In this document: positions 52,711 to 64,000 of the stretch, in pieces
Numbering within the stretch: the stretch's first letter is position 1
Layout: every line of letters begins with the position of its first letter
Assembly: GCA_003508835.1 (NCBI GenBank)
Contig: PUFA01000022.1
Span: forward strand, 5,828,001 to 5,892,000
Length of the DNA stretch: 64,000 nucleotides
From: Eonycteris spelaea
Lineage: Eukaryota > Chordata > Mammalia > Chiroptera > Pteropodidae
Direction: 5' to 3'
Notes under the pieces: model-generated
Database searches by the model: none
What the model saw: only the letters and a program-made list of their open reading frames with translations
Told to the model about the DNA's origin: nothing
Position numbers and translations under genes: made by a program

Positions 52711-52770
52711 GTTATATATGTGTGTGCGTGTGCATGCGTGTGCATGTGTGTGTATGTGTGTGTGCATATG
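52711..52770. repeat. (TG)n-rich interrupted microsatellite
   Basis: TATATGTGTGTGCGTGTGCA followed by more TG, TGCA and TGTA units; alternating purine-pyrimidine throughout. Confidence 0.85.
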
Positions 52771-54589
52771 CTTTACATTTTTCCATGTAAGCCTAACAAA
52801 ATATTTCTTTGGTGAAATTCGTGTAATCAATACCAAATATTTATAAAGCATAGAGTTGTCTTTTCAGGTTCTAGTATATCTTATACTAAATTATTTTCAA
52901 AATCTAATTTTTGTCTCACGTTTCCCATCTGGTCTTCGTACATTATCATTCTATGATCTGTTTCCAAAATAATGCTGGGAAATAGAGTGTTGATTTCTTC
53001 TTTACTAAAATTTATTTTCATTATTTTTGAAGTAATGAAAACATTTCTATTTTCGTTGAGTTAGCTGACAACACCTTTTTCCATTACTTTATTTTTAGCT
53101 GGCTAAGTTTAAACTTGACTATGTGCCTTTTAAAATTCAAAGGGAAACAATTAGACCATTTTACTTTCATTTTCCATCTGCTGAAGGATTAATTACTTCA
53201 ACTAGAGGACAATATACTGGCTAAATTGATGGCCAAAATGACCATCGTTGAAGATATTCTTTTCCTTCTGAGAAGAGTTGTAAAACCCATCACAAATTTA
53301 CCCAGGGAAAAGACCCTCAGTTTTTTCCTCTGTATCTGCCACTCTCCTACAGCCCATTTTTATGAAAATGAGTAAAACAATAAATCAAAAACCATTAGGT
53401 ATGAAAGTTCAATCACATCTTCCTAAAATACACTCTTTCACCATTTAAGGTCTAGAGGATTTTTATACACAGCTAAGAAGACTATTTTTTATTTTCATAC
53501 TAATGAGATCACAAAATAAATTGCCTAATAAAACTTGGAATTTTCATGATAATTTAGATTTATATGATTTTCTTGGATTACGAAAGTAATTCAGCAGATT
53601 TATACTTCCTTTTGTAACTAAACTATAGTTTTAATCTTCATATGCTCATGGGTATACATGTTACAGTACCTAATAAATATTAAATAATGATTCTAATGCC
53701 TATAATACTTCCACGTACAAAATGAATTGAAAATAAAAATAAAAATTTTGCTGTGCTTACCATAGTCATTCCAGAAACATGAAACTGCATCAACAATTGA
53801 AGTTTAGAAGAAATATAAAAGTAATATAGTATAACTCTCTCATAACTGGAAGCAAACCTGTTTAGACTCATAATATGCTATATTCAGATAGATCGCAAAC
53901 AAATGCATGTTTTATTTTTCTGAAAATAAATCCTCCAATAATACTTCACTACGTCATCATTTCCCTCATTTAAACACCAGAGTTTCCTTAGGTACCATAA
54001 TATGTATCTTTTTAACTTCTCCATTCCTCTTTCCATTCCAAAAAATTTAAAGATACATTTATCTTTATTAGTCATAAACTGGTTCTAGTCTTCTAAATTA
54101 GAATACGGCAGTGAAATATTATTCTAGTCTTAACTTTGTAACTCCAGAGAAGGCTCTACATGTGAGAGTCCTTCATACAAGTAAATTACTTGAGGAACTG
54201 TATTAAATCATCTTGTCTACAGACTGAAGATTGCTTTCTTTAATCTTCCGTTGCTGTGCCAAATCGTCAAGTATTTTAGCTGTCTTTCAGACCTTTTCCA
54301 AAGAGCTTTCTCTTGATTACATTGTTCAAAACTGTACAGAGTCTCTTAGCAAAATTATGACCATTGCTTTTGATGGCAGAAGGATCGCTGTTTCCTTCAT
54401 CTTGCATTCCTATATCAAATTTTACTTAAATGTTATTCTTTTTAACTTACAACTGTGCTATCTGTCACTATTAATTTTCCTCTCTTCACAACACTCTTTT
54501 GGTTTTCATGATACTGCATTCCATTCCTTCCATATGTGCATCTCTGTGGCTACTCAGTTTAATATATCTACTTTCTCCTCTATCTATAC

Positions 54590-54848
54590 ACACTCTTTTC
54601 TTGGGCTTTGGCCCTGGCATTAGTCCCTCTTTACTTTTGCTGGGTTATCATATTCACACTCATGGCTGGAACTATCATTGATATGCCTATGCTTTGAATT
54701 AAATTTCAACCTTTCTCCATCTCTGCCCATCTTGCTAGACATTCCCATGAGGATGTCCAATCTCTCTCCCTTCTTTTGCTCAGCACCTCCTGGTGAATGA
54801 TGCCACCTGTCTCCAAATTTCAGTCTGAAACTTGAAAGTCACCTTTTT
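54590..54848 (+). mobile_element. Old L2-like LINE fragment interrupted by L1
   Basis: Contains a degenerate form of 'CTCATATATCCAACTGCC...GGATGTCC...GAATGATGCCACC...CTGAAACTTGGAGTCATCC', seen as CATTCCCATGAGGATGTCCA, GGTGAATGATGCCACCTGTC and CAGTCTGAAACTTGAAAGTC. The pattern resumes after the L1 at about 55430 with ACACTCCTCTCTTTCC. Family assignment is tentative. Confidence 0.4.
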
Positions 54849-55380
54849 TTCAAAAAAAAAAAAATATTTTAATTGGTTTCAACTATATAGTATATTGGAT
54901 AGACATCTATGTAGTTCACAGAACGATCCCCCGATTGCTCCCTTCCTCCCATATTAGTGCTAACTGCATTCCCTGTGCTGTGCTCCCCATCCTTGTGCCA
55001 TCTATCAACTACCAATTTGTACTTCTTTAACCCTTCACCCCTTTCTCCCAGCCCCCCAAACCCCCTCTCTTCTGCCTGTCACCAAATTGTCCACTATAAT
55101 TGTGAGTCTGTTTTTAATGAGTTGTTCTTTTTGATCCTTAGATTCCACATATGAGTGAAATCATTTGGTATTTATCTTTCTCTGTCTAGCGTATTTCACT
55201 CAGAATAATAACCTCTAGGTCTGTGCATGCCATTGCAAATGGTAGGATTTCACTTTTTTAAAAAATGCTGAGTAATATTCCATTGTATATATGAACCATA
55301 ATTCCTTTATCCAATCATCTGTTGATGGGCTTTAGGTCGGAAGCCACTTTTTTTCCCAGTGTTACTATCTTCGTTGGGGA
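54849..55380 (-). mobile_element. LINE-1 3' end, nested in an older repeat
   Basis: Reverse-complement L1: GATTCCACATATGAGTGAAA, TCATTTGGTATTTATCTTTC, TCTGTCTAGCGTATTTCACT, CAGAATAATAACCTCTAGGT, AATATTCCATTGTATATATG and TCATCTGTTGATGGGC. On the minus strand this is the end of ORF2 and the 3' UTR; the T/A-rich run near 54845 marks the tail. Strongly 5'-truncated. The UTR part (TATATTGGATAGACATCTAT...) resembles the L1 ends at 13.7 and 26.0 kb. Confidence 0.85.
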
Positions 55381-55499
55381 GTTCATGTAGATAATTCAAA
55401 TAGCGTCCTTATCCTTTTCTCTATCTCTGGGTTCCTACACTCCTCTCTTTCCTTTGCTACTCACCTTTTCAGGTTATCTTAAAAAAATATTGCCACAAT

Positions 55500-55835
55500 A
55501 TTTCTATAACATGCCCATTAGATGGTATGCTCTTCCCCTTGCCTGGACTGCCCTTTTTAACTCTCTGTTACTAGTTTCATGTAAAATATTGCAATTGTTT
55601 TTCTAATTTTCCCAAAGCCTCTAGAACATCCCAACTTATATGTTCATTGACTTTGTGTGATTGCCATTGTCCTGAATGCAAGTGCTGGTTCTACTTTCTG
55701 GAGTGTGACAAGGTTCAACACTGGCCTACAAGGCAGACACATTGACCTTCCATGGGAATATCTGTAATGCCTAGTTGAGTGCATGGGGCAGAGTAAAGGC
55801 CCAATAAGCATTTGTCAAAATGACTGAATGAATGA
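55500..55835 (+). mobile_element. L2 LINE 3' end
   Basis: Ends with AGTGCATGGGGCAGAGTAAA, GGCCCAATAAGCATTTGTCA and AAATGACTGAATGAATGAA, matching the L2 3' terminus 'AGTGCCTGGCACATAGTAGGCGCTCAATAAATATTTGTTGAATGAATGAA'. Upstream CCATTAGATGGTATGCTC fits the preceding L2 segment. Confidence 0.65.
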
Positions 55836-56249
55836 ACATATAAATTAATACATATGTTCTTTGTAGTTCTTTATAAGCACAGCCTATCATAGTAAAAGTG
55901 GTATTTACATAGTAAATCAGTGATAGGAAGATATAGTACCAGAAAATTCAAATTTGGGGTCATGCCAGAAAATTTTATATGGTAGGTAATTAAGTTATGG
56001 TAGGTAAGTTCTCTCAATGTATATGAAATATTTTCATTTAAGACTCTAATTATGGAACTTATGTCATCTTCCTCACATGAAGTAAGCTTAGAAAATTAAT
56101 AATAAATGAATGAATTAGAAGGCTATATGAGAGTAAACATTAAGAGTAAAGGAACTAGATGCTTCATCCATTTATTGACCCAGTAAACATTCATTTGGTG
56201 TATTTAGTCAGTCAGGTACCATTCGATTGCTGACACACAGCAGAGATAA

Positions 56250-57045
56250 TCCAGCCCTCCAAGTGTCCCTGCAGATACAGACTTGTCTATCAGCTGCCTC
56301 CTCAACATTTTCACTTGGCCATCTACTATACAACTCAAACTCGAGATGTCCAAAACCGAAGTTGTGACATTTTTTCCCGATCCTTAGTACTATCTAAGTC
56401 TTTTTCATTTCAGTTGGTGAAAGCATCCACACAGTTTCTCAGGATGAATACCTGGAGGACATTCTTTATTACAATTTTTTCTTTATGTCCCCCCAAAATT
56501 TCCCAAACCAACCTCAACCATTCAGCTGTACTTTCAATAGACATTCCTTTGGGTGACTTCTTTGCCAACCCAATTCACCCTAGACTTCTGCAGTGATCCA
56601 CTCATTTTTCTCCTATGTCCACTGTTTTTCGCCACATTTCTTCCTCCAGACAGAGACTGGGAAACTTTTAGAAAGTTAATTTGAACTCTACCACTACCTT
56701 CCAAACCTTCTCTTTCTCAGCCCACTTGAAACCTTAACTGCTTTTTCCTCATATCCAAATTAAACAGTTATTTAAGTAGTATAAACACTACCCTACATAA
56801 CGTAGCCTTTGCTTTCCTCTCTGACTGAGTTTTCTAACACTCTGTTTTCCTTCATAGAGCACCAGCTACCATGGTCTTTAAAACATCAAGCTCATCCCAT
56901 GTTAAACCTTTGCCCTGGCTACCACCTCTGCTTGTTTTTTACTAGTCTTTATATGATTGGCTTCTTTTTGTCATTCAAGTCTCAGTTCAAAATTCACATC
57001 GAGGAGACCTTCCTTCCTTTATTCACTTAAATCTTAATGTGCTTC
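56250..57045 (+). mobile_element. L2-like LINE fragment
   Basis: In order on the + strand: AACTCGAGATGTCCAAAACC, CCCTAGACTTCTGCAGTGAT, ACATCAAGCTCATCCCATGT, TTGCCCTGGCTACCACCTCT, CAAGTCTCAGTTCAAAATTC and ACATCGAGGAGACCTTCCTT. The last two match L2 'CAGGTCTCAGCTCAAATGTCACCTCCTCAGAGAGGCCTTCC'. Small ORFs inside are decayed repeat or chance. Confidence 0.6.
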
Positions 57046-57051
57046 TCACAA

Positions 57052-57343
57052 TCCCCTTTCTTTCTTTTCTTTTCTTTTCTCTTTCTTTTCTCTTTTCTCT
57101 CCTCCTCCTCCTCCTCCTCCTCCTCCTCCTCCTCCTCCTCCTCCTCCTCCTCCTCCTCCTCCTCCTCCTCCTCCTCTCCTCCTCCTCCTCCTCTCCTCCT
57201 CCTCCTCCCTCCTCCTCCTCCTCCTCCTCCTCCTCCTCCTCTCCTCCTCCTCCTCCTCCTCCTCCTCCTCCCCTCCTCTCCTCCTCCTCCTCCTCTCTCC
57301 TCCTCTCCTCCTCCTCCTCCTCCTCCTCCTCCTCCTCCTCCTG

Positions 57344-57374
<31 letters not shown>

Positions 57375-57397
57375 TTCTTTTTTTCTTTCTTCTTTCA
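57052..57397. repeat. Long polypyrimidine tract with (CCT)n core
   Basis: From 57052 to 57342 the + strand is 291 consecutive C or T bases: a (TTTTC)n start, then (CTC)n broken by occasional dropped or added bases, then CTGTCT and TTTCTTT units to 57397. It yields spurious poly-Ser, poly-Leu and poly-Pro ORFs on the + strand, and poly-Glu, poly-Arg and poly-Gly on the minus strand. H-DNA (triplex) forming potential. Confidence 0.97.
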
Positions 57398-60029
57398 AAA
57401 CACATAACAATCTGAACCCATTTTGTTGTTTGCTTACCTGCTTGGTCTCTGTATCTAATCAGGGATTTATAAATTCTATAAGAGCAGATATTCTTAGTAT
57501 CTTATTCATGCTTTGTATGCAGAACACTCATGAAATTTAAAGTTTGGGCAAGATTTCCCCTAAATCCTAGAGAAGAAACTTTGATGTTCATACTCTAAAA
57601 TATATAGTATACTTTTGATAGTATTGATTTTCTGAACTGAAGTATTTCTCCCACAGAGAATTCTCAGCTCATGTTGACAACAAATTTACTTTATTGAGCA
57701 ATTGGGTCAACTGTTTATACAGAATTGCATTTGGATAAATATATCATATATGATTGTGTATTTATTTGTATACTGCACTAGTTCACAAGGATTTTGGTCA
57801 GGAACTCTTATTCACTCCTGAAAATCATTGAGAACATCCATGAGTTAGATTCTTATAACTGCTTCCACATCCAATCTCTTGTTGTATGGTTTTATGATTA
57901 AAAAATCTGAAGTAAATATCTGTATAAGGCACATAGGTATGTGGTCAGAAAGAAAGAATATTTTAATAGGACTTTCAGAAAATTGTAAATATATTTCTTT
58001 AATATTACACTAAAACTTGACAAATAGTTGTTTCTAAAGGTTAGTGTCAATGCAGAATCTGAAGTCATGTCAACAGACTTTTTTGGAACTCTGTATTATC
58101 ATGAAAAGTGCTGTGACATTGTGTACCTCATAAAAGTGTCTCAGGGACCCTGGGCATTCTCGGACTATACTTTGAAAATCAATGGCATATAGAATCATAA
58201 ATTTTTAGAACAGGTTTTTCTATGTACAAGGTGTGGTATTAGGGGATCTGGAAAATAACATATAGGAAGGCTAGCCAGTTGAGAGACCACACGCTAATTT
58301 AGGAAAATGTGAGGTCAAGGGCTGAAACAATAGAGGTTGTAGAGGAGGTGATTTTGACAGAGTATAGACTGTGTGAGATTTAAGGAAGAAAATATTTCAG
58401 AATTACTCTGAGCTCTCAAATTCTAACATTTTAGATAGTGATTCATTACCTGATACAGCCTCCAATAAAATGATCCCTACTGTTCATAATGCTTCTTACA
58501 TATTATTTTTCCCAGGCCTCCTACCACTTTGATCATACTTTTTGGAGGAAATCTAATTTGATAACATTGTTGTTAAAATGTGGTACTCAAAAAAGAAAAT
58601 TCAAAAGCAAGTGAATCAGTACAGAATATCAGTTTATCTTCCATTATGAATGTGAAGAAATTTGAATTTATCATTGATTTGAAATAAATTGTTAATTGTG
58701 TCCTAGAATAATTTACTTAACCTATTTCTGACTCAGTTTTCTCATCAATAAAATAAAGTTATATCTAGAGGCAACCTTTTTTTTTCTCTTCATATAACTG
58801 TGATATTATGCTATAGTGACAATATTACATATTATTTAAAATAAATGGTATAATAATTTGTTATGTTACTGAAAAATATTAATTTTTTGTTATAATAAAT
58901 ATTACTTCCCATCAGCAGTAATACACTAATTAGATTGATTATATTTCAAGAATTATTCACTTTAACTAAAATTGACTCTAAATATATTTATGAGTTAAAT
59001 CAAAAGGTTAATACACTCAATAATTAATTGACACTCTTTCTAAAATATTTATCATGTATTCCATTACTGATCAAGATGATCATTTATTTTAGTTTCAATG
59101 ACCTAAAATAAAAATAGAAAGGATCCATGTTTTAAAAAATAATTGAGCATATAGGCATTTATTTGTCTATCTTTTGACACCTCTAATTCCTCTTTACAGC
59201 TATTAGAACAGTTATCCTGGTTCTGTTTAAATCGTCTGAGTAATACATAGTTTATAAACCCTCATTCGATTATTTAAAAGCATATATTTTTTAATATATT
59301 TTTAAAGTCAAGTTCTTCCTGCTTGTAATTTCAACTCGTTACTCCTAACATGGCCTTTGGAACTACAGTGAGTCTCCTTATTCTAAGAAAATATCTCTCA
59401 ACATTTATAGATACTTTTTGTCTTTTATATTTAAAAATTCTAATGTTGAAACATTATTTTCTCTGATATTCCAATTTCTTACAAAATCTAATTTTAAAAC
59501 ATTCTTCCATTCAGGTCAGTGTCCTCTAAATAAAAGTAATTTATTAGCACTTTTATTAAATGTTGGCCCTCTAAATTGCACATAATACTCCAGACATGGC
59601 TTTGTATATGTAAAATATCATGATTGATACAATAGCAGTGTGTTTAAATTACAATTTGAAGAAACTATTTTATTTCTTTATATATTTATTAAAAGTAATA
59701 TAAACCAAGAAAAATAATTTGTAAATCAAAAATGGCAATTATAATTTTTGAAATATTGTTACTTCTTAAATTGTGTTTTGGGGTAACTGACACTTATTAT
59801 TTTATATTATTATTTTATACCAACAAATTAAAATTATAAGCACTTATTCTATGAAAAGTATATCAATTTTATATACCTCATAGAGGGCTATATTAGTTGA
59901 GAGAAAGTTTAAATACCTTGGATGTAAAACACATTATAGACTGTGTTAAGGTTTTTACTTATTTGTCTGATTGTTTGTTTTGTCTGTTCAGCATCATGTA
60001 CTTTTTCTTCTAAAAAGCATCATTCATTT

Positions 60030-60430
60030 CTTTCTAGACAACATCTGCTACACGACCTGTGGTCTGGTGAGGTTATCATCGTTCACTGACCTAGACCTGG
60101 ACTACAGGCTTTTGGTACAAATGCAGAACAAGTGCCCCATTGTCCAATTTTTCTGAACTGTTAGTAGGTAGCATTTTGGATTGTTACCTCATAGGGATGC
60201 TAAAAGTGGGGCTGCTGGAAGTGCATCCTTCCCAGAAAATAGATGTAGCCTATTTGCAGAAGAAAGGAATGAGACTAAGAGACAAAGAACACCAAAGAAA
60301 AGCAAAACTAAGCAAATGATGTCATTGATGTGAATTCTGGATTCCAGGTGAAATAAATGAACTTTTTATCACAAATGAATTTTTGGTGATGTTCTAGTCT
60401 ATGCAACCGAATGTATCCTGATTAATACAG
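60030..60430 (+). mobile_element. Possible MaLR-type LTR or other old insertion
   Basis: Ends CAACCGAATGTATCCTGATTAATACAG, split here as GAATGTATCCTGATTAATAC plus AG, resembling the 'CTGACTAATACA' 3' end of MaLR LTRs; AATAAA lies upstream (about 60353). The left part is richer in GC than its surroundings and unrecognised. Low certainty; limits are approximate. Confidence 0.3.
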
Positions 60431-60703
60431 AAGGCACTTCACTTTTCTTAAAATGGATATTGAATAAATTAAATACATATTTTAAATTGCCTTTGGTTAA
60501 TTTTTACTTTTCTCACTGTACAGAATTTGAGTATCCAAGAAATATTACATGAAAGAAATAAGATGATTCTACCTTTCAGTTCAATTTTTGCAATACAATA
60601 GAAAATACTTATATTTGTCTTATATTTTTTAGAATAGGTCATTACCTGTGGCTTTTATTTGAAGAGAATATAAACTCTGTTATTTTATTCAATATAACAG
60701 AGT

Positions 60704-60747
60704 TTTATAGTGTTCCTTAAATGTATTTATAGTGTTCCTTAAATGTA
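60704..60747. repeat. 22-bp perfect tandem duplication
   Basis: TTTATAGTGTTCCTTAAATG+TA occurs at 60704-60725 and again at 60726-60747. It abuts a 12-bp inverted repeat (60672-60683 with 60694-60705). Confidence 0.9.
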
Positions 60748-63700
60748 TTTTATAAGGCTTTGTAAATTCCAGAATAATTAATGTAGGAGTGAGGAACACA
60801 ATTCTATTTGAGCGTTTATGGATCCCTTCGAAGTTTCTAAAAATATTTAATACTCTGTCTCTGCTATGATTTGACCACGAAGCTGGCAATTAGTTTCCTT
60901 CTTTTAAAAATCGATTATGCCAATAATGAGCACTTTCTAAGTTTGGCAACTTTACTTAGTGGTTTGTACTGAAAATAAAGTTTGCTTGGCCTTATTTGTG
61001 GGTTCGGAAAAAGATTAGAAGCTCTTCTAATATGGGCTTCTACATAAAGAGACATTAATAGGTGCCATTTAGCACATTACTGAGACAGTGAGCGATATAA
61101 CATGTGCTACTAACTTTTATGACTTCTGAAGAATCTATACTTTTATTATGCAGTGATTTAAGTATCACAATTAACAAAGTACATTATGAAGCTAATTTAC
61201 AGGTGCATTCTATGTTTTGTAATACAATATAGTTGTTAAAATAATTTTATTTTGAAAAATCTTCAATTTATTTAGAAAATAGTTCAGTGGGAAAAGAAAT
61301 TTTCAAAGACTGCTTCACAAGTACTGCCGAGGGAAAAATGTTCTTTCTTTATTATATAGTGTATTATGTAGTTAACACTTTTATGTATAACACAAGGAGA
61401 AAACTTCATCTGTGAATACTTTGGTTATTACTATTCTCAAACCAATTTATAGTGACTGGCACAAATTTCCATAATTGCTTTATATCAAAAAATACTTCAT
61501 GCTTTGTTTTACTTTACATGAATTTAGATAGAAATGTTAAAGTTCTTTCATTTACAGACCGATTTTAATTTTATTCCTTTCTTTAATAAACACTTGAATG
61601 TATAACACATTTTAAAAGAAATATTTCTACTTTACATTATTACTGCTATTTAAATTTTGTCAATTAGCTTGTAATTATACTTTGTTTCAGTAGTTTTTTT
61701 TACTAGTGTTAAGAGTACACAGCTGTTTCCTTGACTTATTGAAGTCTAATAGAACAGTACAGGTTTTGTTTCCCAGACAATGCAAGCAACTGAGAACACT
61801 TAACTACATTTAAATATGTAACTATAGTCCTCTTGCTATCTTATGAGTGTGTTGGGTGTGCACAGTGAATTGTAAAAATCAGAGTAGAAAACTGACAATA
61901 CACTTATTAGCTTTGATAATCACTCAGACAAGTGCCGTTGACCAATGTAGTATTTTAAGTGTTAGCGGGAATCAGTTTAATTCTACTGTTGAGTCTATGT
62001 ATTTTCATTTCATGCCCAGAATATTCTATTAGATTAAAAAAAAAAAAAAAAACAGAACCATGGAAGTTGAAATACTATGATTATTAGGAACCATAAACGT
62101 ATATTAAAATTTGAAAATTAGCCTCAAGGTAAACTTAACAGGCCTCAAATTTGTATTCATATGATCAAATTAAAATATTTCTGTTACAACAAAAGCCAGT
62201 ATTATAAAATGAAATAAAATAATGATTCTTACTAAGTGCATTTTATTGGCCGTGCATAAAATATTTTAATGCTTGCAACTTTCTTTTGAAAAGAAGTTAA
62301 CAAATACCATCTTGAAGCCATTTCTAAAACTTTTTGAAAAATTATTTATATGTTTATAACACTAAACTGAGTTTTTTTTTTTTTAATAAATAATTCAAAG
62401 CATGGGGATGGTTATGTCTGTATTGGTATTATGATATAAATTAAATTTAGTTTTTGAACCTGTGCTTTCTAAAAAGCCGGAATATTAATGTACTATTTAA
62501 AATTAATTAATTTAATTAACAAAAACCTGTCACTCTAAAATATAAAATGATAAATATCAGCAATGTTAGATGTGCACATTGTTAAATATTTTATCAAAAT
62601 AAACTTTAGAATGCATCTTATAACAAACAGTTGGTATGAAATACATAGCTATACTAAAGACTCTTTCAAAATACTTCCTGATACTTTTTATTAATTTCTG
62701 TATTGCTTCAAAAGAGGTTTCTAAGTAAAAAAGCTGGCAAGCAGGGTTCCTATATGGTACAGGTGACCAGGGGCTGAAAACTAAATTTCAAGATTTTTGC
62801 GACCCTGCCATTTTAACAAATTGGGATCTGAAAAAAATATTTAGAAATCACAAAAGAATGAAAACAAATCAGATGTATAAAAGTGTTTTTGATAATGATG
62901 AAAAAGAGAAAAATGATGCTAGACTTGTTGAAAAGAAATAGATGTAACTCAAATCAAAAAAACTCAGAAAATGAGTGTTTAACAATATTTTAAAAATAGA
63001 GAATGATTAGAAATTCTCAGAGGGTACTATTCCATGAAACAAATAAAATATCACCCAAAGACAGAATAATCTACAATTTAAAAACTAATAAATAAGATTT
63101 AACTTATTTTTTTTAAAAATGTTGTAAACAAAAAAAAAGATTCAAGAAAAAAACAAGTGACATGTGTCAAAATAATGAAAGATAAATATATAGTACAGAT
63201 TAACGAGATTTCTAACATAAAGAAATATTTTAACTAAAAAAATCACAATTATAATGAAAAATTATAATACAAATTTGATAGAAAAAAGTTATAGAGATGA
63301 GAAAAGTTATAAATCCTGCTTGTCAATTTTTCTGTTTCACTAGAATGTGTTTTGATGTTTACAACATTTTTCAGGGATGTAGAAAAAAGTTTTATCTGGA
63401 CAAATCATTAACATAAAGTAAATAAGAGTGAAATCATTAATTTTTTGAGTAGATATTTTAAGTTTGGATTATTTGATTTTTAAACTTTATAAGTAAGGTG
63501 TCAACATATTCTAGATACTATTAAAATTGTAGTAGTAGCTAGTGATGTCTTGCTCCAGAGAAGCAGAGGCTTACAAGGGAGAAAAAAAAATGAACAAGTT
63601 ATTTACAATTAATGTGAAATTTTCTGTTATGCAGAATTGAGTCACACTTCAATGATATAAATTTACTGTATTCAGTTAACCAAAAAATAGTGACTCAATT

Positions 63701-63793
63701 ATATATACACCTATATATATTATAATATATAGTGACATTGTGTATATATATTATTATATTGCTTTATTTTCATAAGAGATTACAAATGGTGTG

Positions 63794-63795
<2 letters not shown>

Positions 63796-63836
<41 letters not shown>
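63796..63836. repeat. (TG)n microsatellite
   Basis: About 20 uninterrupted TG units. A short CA run appears again at the very end of the window (63987-63997). Confidence 0.97.
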
Positions 63837-63839
<3 letters not shown>

Positions 63840-64000
63840 GAGATGGGAAAAGGATCCAGCTGAAAGGGCTACTGCCTGCACTGAAAATAGAGCAGAAAAA
63901 GTAAAAAGAAATGAAGATTCATTTGTGAATACCCTTAGGGCCATAACGATGCTAATGTGGTTTAAGGACTATAAGCAGCGCTATGACACACACACACCTA

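Larger units (their letters stand above)
38126..64000. other. Gene-poor AT-rich flank downstream of PCDH10
   Basis: No coding gene, tRNA or conserved protein domain found on either strand. In human, PCDH10 is followed by a large gene desert, which fits. Named contents are the MaLR-type LTR (48540-49046), a GC-raised island (49735-50000), L2 and L1 pieces (54590-57045), a pyrimidine tract (57052-57397), an LTR-like stretch (60030-60430) and microsatellites. About 38.2-48.5 and 50.0-54.2 kb have only AT-rich unique-looking sequence. Short less AT-rich patches near 41.3-41.45, 43.6-43.76, 44.64-44.76 and 46.5-46.75 kb are unidentified. Confidence 0.7.

Noticed and set aside
54231..54623. 130-codon + strand ORF
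   Set aside because: It has no recognised domain, an AT-rich hydrophobic composition, and adjoins decayed LINE sequence. Treated as chance or repeat-derived.
57027..57540. Long ORFs on both strands rich in Ser/Leu/Pro or Glu/Arg/Gly
   Set aside because: They are translations of the pyrimidine tract in successive frames and are low-complexity artefacts.
59971..60156. 61-codon ORF ending LVQMQNKCPIVQFF as a possible pseudogene
   Set aside because: I could not link it to any protein family, and the 3' flank looks like an old LTR end. Kept only as a low-confidence insertion.

Overview
The window is vertebrate nuclear DNA, almost certainly from a placental mammal. It carries the 3' part of one gene on the + strand, protocadherin-10 (PCDH10, a delta-2 protocadherin), followed by a large AT-rich gene-poor region. 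The species is not certain. The LINE-1 3' ends at 13.7, 26.0 and 54.9 kb read like those I know from laurasiatherian mammals, with some flavour of bats. No primate Alu, rodent B1/B2, ruminant Bov, carnivore tRNA-Lys SINE or other young SINE was seen.

Layout. Positions 1-1564 are the 3' part of the giant GC- and CpG-rich first coding exon: the end of cadherin repeat EC4, EC5, EC6, the membrane segment, a Cys-rich juxtamembrane stretch and the proximal tail. If the exon 1 donor is not used, reading continues 19 codons to a stop at 1622-1624, giving the short isoform with its own 3' UTR. If it is used, exons 2 (3136-3194), 3 (3746-3852), 4 (11768-12070) and 5 (37501-37520) add the long tail. This tail contains a WAVE-complex binding motif (FSTFGK) and ends TRKRIC. 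All four introns have GT-AG ends and the codon phases match across every junction.

The coding sequence carries five single-base frame disruptions, each beside a short homopolymer (about 22, 191-195, 1013-1018, 11811-11812, 11925-11928). The two in exon 4 cancel each other, leaving about 39 codons in the wrong frame between them. The reading on both sides is clean PCDH10, so homopolymer-length errors in the assembly are the leading explanation. True frameshifts are the alternative. If errors occur at this rate throughout, small ORFs elsewhere in the window cannot be trusted.

Intron 3 (7.9 kb) and the early part of intron 4 hold several islands richer in GC and homeodomain/POU-type motifs than their surroundings, which are candidate developmental enhancers. 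The rest of intron 4 (25 kb) and everything after the gene (38.1-64 kb) is AT-rich with old repeats: MIR, L2, antisense L1 3' ends, a MaLR-type LTR, a 5S rRNA pseudogene fragment and microsatellites, plus a striking uninterrupted 291-nt pyrimidine tract at 57.05-57.34 kb. No second protein-coding gene, tRNA or CRISPR was found. I found no convincing undescribed biological system. The items most worth checking are the paired exon 4 indels, the intron-1-retained isoform with G-rich runs in its 3' UTR, the candidate enhancer islands and the pyrimidine tract.
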